Below, piece after piece: positions 54,142 to 61,465 of a stretch of 64,000 bases of DNA; the first letter of the stretch is position 1; the number at the start of each line of letters is the position of its first letter. The translations under genes and the position numbers were made by a program. This DNA comes from Alcaligenes faecalis. GTDB taxonomy: Bacteria > Pseudomonadota > Gammaproteobacteria > Burkholderiales > Burkholderiaceae_B. The notes beneath the pieces were generated by a model that ran no database searches, was not told where the DNA came from, and saw only the letters and a program-made list of their open reading frames with translations. Location of the stretch: NCBI RefSeq assembly GCF_005311025.1, contig NZ_CP031747.1:3757870-3821869 (forward strand), written 5' to 3'.

Positions 54142-54977
54142 ACAATCCTCATGCGGTGTTCAATAAACTTCAGAGTCAGGGCAATCAGGCTGGTCAGGAT
54201 CAGATAGATCACCGCCACCGCTCCCCAAATCTCCACCGAACGGAAGTTATTCGCAATAATTTCCTGGCCCTGACGGGTCAGCTCGGCAACCCCAATCACA
54301 ATAAACAGCGAAGAATCCTTCAAGCTGATGATGCACTGATTACCCATGGCGGGAATCATGCGGCGAAACGCCACCGGTCCAATAATGTGGCGCAAGATCT
54401 TGTGAAATGGCAGGCCCATGGCTTCTCCGGCCTCTTTCAGGCCCTTGGGCACGGATTGCAAGGCACCACGCACAATCTCGGAAATATAGGCCCCGGAGTT
54501 GATCATCAAGGTGAAGATCGCTGCGGTCAGCCCGTCAATTCGGATACTGGCCAGCATGGGCAGCGCGAAGTAGATGAACATCACCTGCACCACGATAGGC
54601 GTGCCGCGGATGAACAGCACGTAAAGCTGGCACAGGAAAGAGAGTACATACAGCAGATAGCGTCTGAAAAAACCCAATAGCGACAGAGCGATCAGCGCCT
54701 GTATGGAGCTCCAGATCCAGGCTGGCACAAAGCTTAGCCAATTGCTCATCAGCCAGGACAGGCCCTTGAGCGCAAAGCCCAGTGCAAACATGCCCAACAC
54801 GAACAAGGCGGCTCGGCGCCAGGTGACCGGTACCCGAATATAGGTGGTAATCACCCCGGTCAGAAAACCCAATATAGCGCCACCCACCAACCCCAAAAGG
54901 GTAATGAGCAGCGTCATTTTTGTACCTTCCAGAAGGCTGGGTAAAGCCCCCCAGATAGCGTCCCATTCAAAAGTCAC
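54138..54977 (-). CDS. Polar amino acid ABC transporter, permease (GlnP-like, with insertion)
   Basis: Permease of the amino-acid importer. The start is GTG at 54977 (VTFEWDAIW), preceded by AAGG, giving 279 residues, longer than the 220 or so usual for GlnP. The extra length is an insertion of about 65 residues after the first helix (roughly 48-115) that adds two hydrophobic segments. The downstream core is normal: LFIRGTPIVVQVMFIYF, SGAYISEIVRGALQSVPKGLKEAGEAMGL with the EAA loop, and SLKDSSL. It overlaps the ATPase gene by four bases. Confidence 0.92.
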   Translation of the reverse strand: MTFEWDAIWGALPSLLEGTKMTLLITLLGLVGGAILGFLTGVITTYIRVPVTWRRAALFVLGMFALGFALKGLSWLMSNWLSFVPAWIWSSIQALIALSLLGFFRRYLLYVLSFLCQLYVLFIRGTPIVVQVMFIYFALPMLASIRIDGLTAAIFTLMINSGAYISEIVRGALQSVPKGLKEAGEAMGLPFHKILRHIIGPVAFRRMIPAMGNQCIISLKDSSLFIVIGVAELTRQGQEIIANNFRSVEIWGAVAVIYLILTSLIALTLKFIEHRMRIV

Positions 54978-55029
54978 AGTGCTACCTTTGTCTTTGAATA
55001 AACGCCCACAACAGAGCGTCAAAAAATAA

Positions 55030-55065
55030 AAGCGGTGATCCCGTTACGACACGCGATCACCGCTT
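55030..55065 (-). terminator. Hairpin between binding protein and permease genes (terminator or attenuator)
   Basis: AAGCGGTGATC (55030-55040) and GATCACCGCTT (55055-55065) pair, and an A-rich run at 55021-55030 gives a minus-strand T tract. It lies between the receptor stop and the permease start, so partial termination would leave more receptor than membrane component. Confidence 0.75.
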
Positions 55066-55090
55066 GGCATGCGCTTGGCTTTACGCCTGT

Positions 55091-55849
55091 TTATTCAGGC
55101 TGCTTGCCAAACCATTTCTGGTAGATTTTGTCGTAGGTGCCATCAGCACGAATATCTTTCAAAGCCTGGTTCACGACCGGAACCAGTTCGCTGTCCTTGG
55201 GAAAGGCAATACCGTAGAAGTCACCACTTTTCACGGCACCAGTGACCTTCACACGATCCTTACCGCCAGTCTGGGCGTAGTACTGCACGTTAGGCGTATC
55301 GTGCACCACCGCGTCCACACGGCCTGTTGCCAGCTCCAGGAAGGCATTGTCGATATTGGGGAACAGCTTGAGCTTGGCAGTAGGTACCGAGCGCTGCATG
55401 AAGTCCACCGTGGCGGTACCGATCTTCACCGCCACAGTCTTGCCTTCCAGATCGGAGGCAGTCTTGATGGCCGAGTTATCGGTGTTGACCAGAATGGCCA
55501 GACCGCTTTCGTAGTAAGGATCGGAGAAATCGATCACTTGCTTGCGGTCATCACGAATGGTGATCCCGGCCAGCGCAGCATCCAGATTGCGAGTTTGCAG
55601 GCCCGGAATAATGCCGTTGAAGTCCATGGGCTGGAAGCGGTAATTCAGATTGGCCTTCTTGGCGACCGCATCCCACAGGTCGATGTCAAAACCGGTGTAT
55701 TTACCGTTTTGCTTGAACTCAAAAGGCACAAACGCCGTATCAGTTGCGACCACCAGCTCTTTGCCTTGTTGTGCCAGAGCCTGCCCAGCGGGCAAAGCCA
55801 AAGCCAAGGCCAAACCGGCCATCAGGGTTTTCATTTTCTTATTGAACAT
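55091..55849 (-). CDS. Polar amino acid ABC transporter, periplasmic binding protein (GlnH-like)
   Basis: A 252-residue receptor with a signal peptide ending ALAQ and a SBP_bac_3 domain. ATDTAFVPFEFKQNGKYTGFDIDLW at the mature N-terminus and DAALAGITIRDDRKQVIDFSDPYYESG further on are close to GlnH. It is the first gene of the three-gene importer on the minus strand and is separated from the permease by a terminator-like hairpin. The probable ligand is glutamine, though other polar amino acids are possible. Confidence 0.93.
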   Translation of the reverse strand: MFNKKMKTLMAGLALALALPAGQALAQQGKELVVATDTAFVPFEFKQNGKYTGFDIDLWDAVAKKANLNYRFQPMDFNGIIPGLQTRNLDAALAGITIRDDRKQVIDFSDPYYESGLAILVNTDNSAIKTASDLEGKTVAVKIGTATVDFMQRSVPTAKLKLFPNIDNAFLELATGRVDAVVHDTPNVQYYAQTGGKDRVKVTGAVKSGDFYGIAFPKDSELVPVVNQALKDIRADGTYDKIYQKWFGKQPE

Positions 55850-55992
55850 CCGTTACTCCTCTGTAGGGACTGACCCAAAACCAGCCAGTTCGATGTTTTA
55901 CCCAAGTCAGCGCAGGCTCATGACCTGCCCCAGCGTTGATCTATCCTACCCGAAGCAGCACAACTGTTTGTATTTAATAGTTTTAAAAAAAG

Positions 55993-56020
55993 AAAAACCT
56001 CGGGAAATCCCGAGGTTTTT
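55993..56020. terminator. Terminator of the met transporter operon (bidirectional hairpin)
   Basis: AAAAACCTCGGG and CCCGAGGTTTTT pair around AAAT with A/T tracts on both sides, 30 bases beyond the metQ stop. Confidence 0.9.
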
Positions 56021-56049
56021 TCATACAGCGAGTCGTATCAACACTCAAT

Positions 56050-56841
56050 TCAGAACGCAGGAACAATAGAACCTTTGTACTTGTCGGCGATGAATTTCTT
56101 CACGTCTTCGCTATGCAGGGCCTGGATCAGCTTGGCCACGCGTGGGTCATCCTTGGACTTGGCAGCTACAGCGATCAAGTTGGCGTAAGGGGAGTCTGCA
56201 CCTTCGATAGCCAAAGCATCCTTGGTGGGGTTCAGACCGGCTTCCAGCGCGTAGTTGGTGTTGATCAGGGCGATATCCACATCAGCCAGAACGCGAGGCA
56301 AGGTAGCGGCTTCCAGCTCCTTGAACTTCAGCTTCTTGGGGTTCTGGTCCACATCACGCGAGGTTGCCAGAATGTTGGAGGGATCTTTCAGAGTCAGAAC
56401 ACCGGCTTTTTGCAGCAGCAACAAGGCACGGGCACCGTTGGAAGGATCGTTAGGGATCGCCACCAGCGCGCCTTCTTTCAGCTCATCCAGGCTCTTGATC
56501 TTGGTGGAGTAAGCACCGAAGGGCTCAACGTGAACCACAGCCACCGACACCAGATCGGTTTTGTGTTCTTTATTGAAGGTATCCAGGTAAGGTTTGTGCT
56601 GGAAGAAGTTGGCATCGATATGGCCGTCAGCCACTTGCTGGTTGGGCTGCACGTAATCGGTGAACACCTTGATATCCAGGTTCACACCTTCCTTGGCCAA
56701 AGCAGGCTTCACAAACTCCAGCAGCTCGGCATGCGGCACGGGGGTAGCAGCAACCGACAGGGTCTCGGCAGCTTGGGCCACGCTGGCCAGCAGAGCCGAC
56801 ACGGACAAGGCCAGAACGGGAACAAATTTCTTCAAAGACAT
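56050..56841 (-). CDS. metQ: D-methionine-type ABC transporter substrate-binding protein MetQ
   Basis: Periplasmic methionine receptor of the MetNIQ importer. The 263-residue precursor has a signal peptide ending ASVAQA-AE and a NlpA/MetQ domain with ATPVPHAELLEFVKPAL, FTDYVQPNQQVADGHIDANFFQHKPYL and AIPNDPSNGARALLLLQ. No cysteine occurs at the expected lipobox position, so unlike E. coli MetQ it is probably a soluble periplasmic protein. It is the last gene of metN-metI-metQ. Confidence 0.94.
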   Translation of the reverse strand: MSLKKFVPVLALSVSALLASVAQAAETLSVAATPVPHAELLEFVKPALAKEGVNLDIKVFTDYVQPNQQVADGHIDANFFQHKPYLDTFNKEHKTDLVSVAVVHVEPFGAYSTKIKSLDELKEGALVAIPNDPSNGARALLLLQKAGVLTLKDPSNILATSRDVDQNPKKLKFKELEAATLPRVLADVDIALINTNYALEAGLNPTKDALAIEGADSPYANLIAVAAKSKDDPRVAKLIQALHSEDVKKFIADKYKGSIVPAF

Positions 56842-56891
56842 GAGCGACTCCAGTTTCAGAAAGGCAAGACTATGACGATAGCTGCCAGGAC

Positions 56892-57551
56892 TTATTTTCG
56901 GCTCAAGCGAGCCACCATGGCGTCTCCAAACACCTGCAGGAGTTGCACCAGCACCACCAGGATAGTCACGGTCACCACCATGACATCCGTTTGATATCGT
57001 TGATAACCAAAGCGCAAGGCCAGGTCACCCAGGCCACCACCGCCGATCACACCGGACATGGCCGAATACCCCACCAGGGCAATGGCGGTCACAATCAGGG
57101 CCGCCACAATGCCGGTCGTCGCCTCAGGCAGCAAAGCCAGCAAAACGGTCTGACGGGAGTTCGCTCCCATGGCACGGCAGGCCTCATTCACACCGGGGTC
57201 CAGTTCACGCAGAACGTTCTCGACCAAACGGGCAAAAAACGGCGCGGCACTCAAGACCAGAGGCGGAATCGCACCCTGCACCCCCAAAGACGTACCGGCC
57301 AGAATGCGTGTCAAAGGAATAATGACGATCAGGAGAATCAGGAACGGCACGGACCGCAAAATATTCACGATCAGGGACAAGCTCTGGTAGATCCAGGCAT
57401 TGTCCAGCATCTGCTTGCGGCTGGTCAGAAACAGCAGCACGCCTAATGGCAAACCAATAATTGCGGTAAAGCCCAGCGAAATACCCGTCATCAACAAGGT
57501 ATCAATCGTGGCTTCACCAATCAGCGCCCAATCCAGGTTGCTAAAGTTCAT
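56892..57551 (-). CDS. metI: Methionine ABC transporter permease MetI
   Basis: A 219-residue permease with five or six helices and the EAA-type loop NEACRAMGANSRQTVLLALLPEA near residue 125. SIPFLILL-like NILRSVPFLILLIVIIPLTR near residue 63 and GGGGLGDLALRFGYQRY near 170 are typical of MetI. Its ATG overlaps the metN stop (ATGA). It forms the membrane channel of the methionine importer. Confidence 0.95.
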   Translation of the reverse strand: MNFSNLDWALIGEATIDTLLMTGISLGFTAIIGLPLGVLLFLTSRKQMLDNAWIYQSLSLIVNILRSVPFLILLIVIIPLTRILAGTSLGVQGAIPPLVLSAAPFFARLVENVLRELDPGVNEACRAMGANSRQTVLLALLPEATTGIVAALIVTAIALVGYSAMSGVIGGGGLGDLALRFGYQRYQTDVMVVTVTILVVLVQLLQVFGDAMVARLSRK

Positions 57552-58558
57552 GGTCGCAATACCTCAAATTGGACATTCAATTCAGTCAGCAAGGCATCCA
57601 GCCCTGCTTTAGCCTGCGCATCCCCTTGCACGGCCACGACCAGTTGTCCGTAGGGCTCGGTTTTGATGCGGCCAATGGCTCCCTGCAAGATGCTGACATT
57701 CAGCCCCAGCTGGCTGGTAATGCGGCTGATCAAAGGCTCCGTTGTCGCCACACCGCGCACGCTCAAGCGCATGACACTACCGGGCACACCTTCTGCCAAG
57801 GCATGCCAGTCGTCAGCGTTCACGCCGCTTTCACTGAGCAAGGACTGCGTAGTGGGATGATGCGGGTGCAGGAACACATCCAGCACTTCACCACACTCCA
57901 CGATCTTGCCGGCATCAATCACGGCAACCCGATCACAGACAGAGCGAATCACGTCCATGCCGTGCGTAATCAGGACAATCGTCAGCCCCAGCTCCTGATT
58001 GATCTCGCGCAGCAAACGCAAGATCGACTGGGTGGTTTCCGGATCCAGCGCCGAGGTCGCTTCGTCGCACAGCAAAAGCTGTGGCCGATTAGCCAGGGCA
58101 CGGGCAATACCGACGCGCTGCTGCTGTCCGCCCGACAACTGACGGGGATACTTATTGGCATGGTCCTTCAAGCCCACCAGCTCCAGCACTTCCAGAGCGC
58201 GAGCGTGACGTTGGGCGCGATCCACCCCTGCCAGGCGCAGAGGAAAACAGACATTATCCAGAACCGTGCGGGAATGGAGCAGGTTGAAATGCTGGAACAC
58301 CATGCCCACGCCTTGTCGGAACGCGCGCAACTGCGCACCCGAAAAGCGTGTGATGTCCTGATCCTGTACCCAGACCTGACCTGAACTGGGTTGCTCAAGC
58401 AGATTGAGCATGCGGATCAGCGTACTTTTCCCAGCACCCGAGCGACCAATAATACCGAAGACCTCTCCTTGGTGAATCTGCAAGGAAACGTCGTTCAAAG
58501 CATGAACGGTCTTGCCTGCCAGGGAATAGGTTTTTGAGATGTGTTCAAGACGAATCAA
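57548..58558 (-). CDS. metN: Methionine ABC transporter ATP-binding protein MetN
   Basis: A 336-residue ATPase with Walker A GRSGAGKST near residue 38, signature [15 protein letters not shown] near 141 and Walker B LLLCDEATSALDPE. A C-terminal NIL regulatory domain (about 260-336) senses methionine in the E. coli protein. The N-terminus MIRLEHISKTYS matches the family, yet the start codon at 58556-58558 is TTG, with only a weak ribosome-binding site, so expression may be damped at translation. First gene of metNIQ; no methionine riboswitch is apparent upstream. Confidence 0.95.
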   Translation of the reverse strand: MIRLEHISKTYSLAGKTVHALNDVSLQIHQGEVFGIIGRSGAGKSTLIRMLNLLEQPSSGQVWVQDQDITRFSGAQLRAFRQGVGMVFQHFNLLHSRTVLDNVCFPLRLAGVDRAQRHARALEVLELVGLKDHANKYPRQLSGGQQQRVGIARALANRPQLLLCDEATSALDPETTQSILRLLREINQELGLTIVLITHGMDVIRSVCDRVAVIDAGKIVECGEVLDVFLHPHHPTTQSLLSESGVNADDWHALAEGVPGSVMRLSVRGVATTEPLISRITSQLGLNVSILQGAIGRIKTEPYGQLVVAVQGDAQAKAGLDALLTELNVQFEVLRP

Positions 58559-58763
58559 GATGAACTCAGCCTAGTTAGTCAGTCGAGTTATAAAAGCCTG
58601 AGCTGTAAGCGAAATTTACCATAAAGCAAATTTGACTATGACCAGATAGATATAACCCAAGGAAATATTGAAACCATACTGAGGGCTGCACTGTATAGCA
58701 AGATTTCCGACCGGCCAATGCGCGGATGTGACCTTGGCTGTGCAAGGCAAGCGCCCAAAGAAA

Positions 58764-58784
58764 AAGGCCGCTAAGAGCGGCCTT
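58764..58784 (-). terminator. Terminator of the tRNA-Lys gene
   Basis: AAGGCCGC and GCGGCCTT pair around TAAGA. On the minus strand the stem is followed by a T-rich tract, 21 bases beyond the tRNA 3' end. Confidence 0.85.
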
Positions 58785-58804
58785 GTTTCTACGTTTCAGT
58801 TTAG

Positions 58805-58880
58805 TGGTGGGTCGTGCGCGACTCGAACGCGCGACCAACGGATTAAAAGTCCGCTGCTCTACCGACTGAGCTAACGACCC
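58805..58880 (-). tRNA. tRNA-Lys (anticodon TTT)
   Basis: On the minus strand a 76-base cloverleaf begins GGGTCGT and ends ACGACCCACCA, so CCA is encoded. The acceptor stem is seven perfect pairs. TAGCTCAGTCGGTAGAGCA is a standard D arm, the anticodon loop is CTTTTAA with anticodon TTT, and TTCGAGTC marks the T arm. It stands alone between its own promoter and terminator. Confidence 0.98.
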
Positions 58881-58896
58881 CCGACTGAAAGATGAA

Positions 58897-58925
58897 ATTA
58901 TGGCCTGATTCGAAGGAGCCGTCAA
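58897..58925 (-). promoter_or_regulatory. Sigma-70 promoter of tRNA-Lys
   Basis: On the minus strand, TTGACG (58920-58925) and CATAAT (58897-58902) are separated by exactly 17 bases and end 16 bases ahead of the tRNA 5' end. The spacing and near-consensus boxes make this one of the clearest promoters in the window. Confidence 0.85.
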
Positions 58926-59074
58926 GCACTAAATGCAAAATAATTGGAAAAAAGGCGTTTTTCTTTAAAAAACCTGAAAACAGCGTCTTGCTAAGGCCCC
59001 GCCCCTGCCCTTTTCCCTGTTTCAGAAACAAAATCGGAACATCTATCCAGGAGCATTTACTGCTGAAAATAGAA

Positions 59075-59119
59075 AATGCCTCCCGAGACTGAGGACAGAC
59101 CCCAATGCCGGGAGGCATT
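59075..59119 (-). terminator. Terminator of the GH31-like gene
   Basis: AATGCCTCCCG (59075-59085) and CGGGAGGCATT (59109-59119) form an 11-base stem with a 23-base loop. On the minus strand it runs into TTTTCTATTTTC. It lies 26 bases beyond the gene's stop. Confidence 0.8.
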
Positions 59120-59145
59120 CAAAGACGATCAGGCTCGTCTAGCGC

Positions 59146-61374
59146 TTAACGGGCACGAGAAATACGAACCTCGGCACCACGGCGTTTGACCTCCAGCCCT
59201 TCGGACGGCAGGATCTTCAATCCTTCCAGACCCTTGATGTAGCTGGAACCCTGCATCTGCATGACGCGAATCTTGTTGCGCATCACAACCGGGCTGTGCT
59301 CGGGCATGCCAAACATCCAGACCTCATCCAGCAAACGAGCCGAGTTGAACTCGGATGTATGCTTGACCACCGGTCCCAGACACAGCATATGGCCTTCGCG
59401 GCCAAAGACCGGCAAGCGGTCCAGACCCACAGTCATTTTCAGGATGGTGCCGCCTTCATAGCGCCAGCCCGTGCTCAGATCCCACCAGGCATCGCCTTCA
59501 GGCAGGTAGACCTCGATATCCTGGCCGGGCTGCAAGACAGGAGCCACCAGCAAGGCAGGACCCAACAAATACTGGGTATCCCACAAGCGAGCCTGGGCAT
59601 CTGCCGGGAAGCTTTGAGCCATGGAGCGCTGTACCGGCAAGCCAGTACGCACGGCGTCTTCAATAATGCCCAATACATAAGGCACCAGACGGAAACGCCA
59701 CTCCAGCCAATGAGCAACCTGAGCCTGGGTTTCTTCATCAAACGCATCAGGACGCAAGGCAGGAATACCTTGCAGACTGAAGTTTGCCGAGAAAACCGAC
59801 ATGGCCAACCAGCGCAGGTACAACTCTGGCGTCATTTCGCTAGTCGATGCAGCCGCATTGCCCCAGCCATGAATCTGGATAGGCACGCCGCTATTACCGG
59901 TAGCCAAGGCGGACTTCAAGGATTGCGTCAGACCTGCCCAGGTATTTTCCACCTGCGGGCCCAACTGCCAGGCAAAGCGCTGGGAAGATGGGCTCAGGTC
60001 GCGGCTGGCAACCACGCCTTCTTGCGGTGTCTTGTGACCGGCAACAGCATCAAACAGGGCCTGACGTGCCAGCACAGGGTAAATTGCACGCAACAGGGCG
60101 CCAGACTCGCCACCACGGCTGGTGATGGCATCCGGAATATCAAAACGGGCATTGCACAACACGGCACCCAGACCATCGTCGACCATCTGACGCTGGCGCT
60201 CGGTCCACATGCGGAACACGTCTTTGTGGGTCAGGTCCAGCAAACCGTAGTCGCGTCCACCGCTTAGCTCGTCGCCAGGGAAGACATAGGCGCAGCCGTC
60301 GTCATCATTGATAAGCAACCAACCGCGATCTTCCCACTCTTCGAACAAGCTGGTGCCCGCCAGTACGCAAGGACGAGTCCAGGCGGCCAGCTGCAACTGA
60401 TCATTCTGCAAGGCAGAGAAAGCGTCGCGAGGGTCAGCCATGCGGGCGGCATCCCACTCCAGCGTAGGCTTGTCCTGCTGAAAATCGTAAGGCTCCGGTG
60501 GCGGCAAGACGGCCACATCCAGCGCAATGCCCTGCTCGCGGCACTGATTGGCCAGCTCACGCAAGGACGTTACATCCTGCGCCTGAGCGCCATCCAGCCA
60601 CAAGCCCATAGGCGTGACACCGGGCTGACCAGCACGGCCCGTCAAGGCGGAGTACTGGTTGATGATTTCGCTGGGATCACCCAGGAACAGGAAGAAATCC
60701 AGGTCGGCAGCGTGTACACGAGCGCGGTACGCATCCAGGTCTTGCTGACCCAGATCATGTTCAACCCGCTCGAAGGTATTGATGTATAAACCCCAGCCTT
60801 GGGTGCTCCAGAGCAAAGGCAGGCTGCGGTCGTCCGGGCGATCGGTGTCGACTGTTTCCTCGCGGCGGTCCAGCTCGCCCAGGGTTTCGCCCAAACCATA
60901 CAGGGCATCTTCCTCGGCCAGGGCCAGAGCCAGCTGCCAGCAACTGTTGGGCTCTTGCTCGAGTGTCAATGGCTGATCGCCACTGCTCAAGAGCAGTTGC
61001 TCGCCACGCCGGACTTCAAAGCGCCACGGATTGGCCTGAATGTGCAGGGCAAGCTCGCCCTGCTCAATCCGCCAGCCCGAATCGGCTGCTTCCAGTTGAA
61101 ATTCGCTGACCGCCTCATGGCGGGCCAGCAGCATATCGCCCAAAGCTTTGGCACGGGTACTGAGCTTTTCATTATCGAGCCGGGTAGCCGGCATACAGCG
61201 GAAACGAAAAACACCCGGCGCATGAGCTTCGATGCGCAGCGCAAAATCGGTTTCGACAAAAGCGAAATCGGCCTGGGCCGGTTTCGTCGTCAACAAACTC
61301 AGATGATTAAACAATTGTGTCACGTCGTCAGAGTGGAGCGAACGGCACGATGCTGATCGCAGGGTCACGCTCAA
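59146..61374 (-). CDS. GH31-family protein lacking the catalytic aspartates
   Basis: A 742-residue protein with the layout of GH31 alpha-glucosidases/xylosidases: an N-terminal beta-sandwich (ALYGLGETLGELDRR near 165, LLWSTQGWGLYINTFERV near 196), a TIM barrel with GLWLDGAQAQD, and the C-terminal PYVLGIIEDAVRTGLPVQRSM and LLGPALLVAPVLQPG. In gapless comparison with remembered E. coli YicI, the nucleophile of KTDFGE aligns with Asn408 (CNARFD), and the acid/base of GGDC aligns with Pro473 (LGPQ), with the same spacing of about 65 residues. The acid in SHDIGG is also missing (IHGWGN). It is therefore likely non-hydrolytic. No signal peptide. It stands alone between tRNA-Lys and mnmC. Confidence 0.82.
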   Translation of the reverse strand: MSVTLRSASCRSLHSDDVTQLFNHLSLLTTKPAQADFAFVETDFALRIEAHAPGVFRFRCMPATRLDNEKLSTRAKALGDMLLARHEAVSEFQLEAADSGWRIEQGELALHIQANPWRFEVRRGEQLLLSSGDQPLTLEQEPNSCWQLALALAEEDALYGLGETLGELDRREETVDTDRPDDRSLPLLWSTQGWGLYINTFERVEHDLGQQDLDAYRARVHAADLDFFLFLGDPSEIINQYSALTGRAGQPGVTPMGLWLDGAQAQDVTSLRELANQCREQGIALDVAVLPPPEPYDFQQDKPTLEWDAARMADPRDAFSALQNDQLQLAAWTRPCVLAGTSLFEEWEDRGWLLINDDDGCAYVFPGDELSGGRDYGLLDLTHKDVFRMWTERQRQMVDDGLGAVLCNARFDIPDAITSRGGESGALLRAIYPVLARQALFDAVAGHKTPQEGVVASRDLSPSSQRFAWQLGPQVENTWAGLTQSLKSALATGNSGVPIQIHGWGNAAASTSEMTPELYLRWLAMSVFSANFSLQGIPALRPDAFDEETQAQVAHWLEWRFRLVPYVLGIIEDAVRTGLPVQRSMAQSFPADAQARLWDTQYLLGPALLVAPVLQPGQDIEVYLPEGDAWWDLSTGWRYEGGTILKMTVGLDRLPVFGREGHMLCLGPVVKHTSEFNSARLLDEVWMFGMPEHSPVVMRNKIRVMQMQGSSYIKGLEGLKILPSEGLEVKRRGAEVRISRAR

Positions 61375-61465
61375 GATTACTTAACAAGGCCACTATTTTG
61401 ACGTATTTGCGCTACAAAGGAAAATGTTGCTTCAAATTTCGCCGAAATAATTCGAAAAAAGGGCC

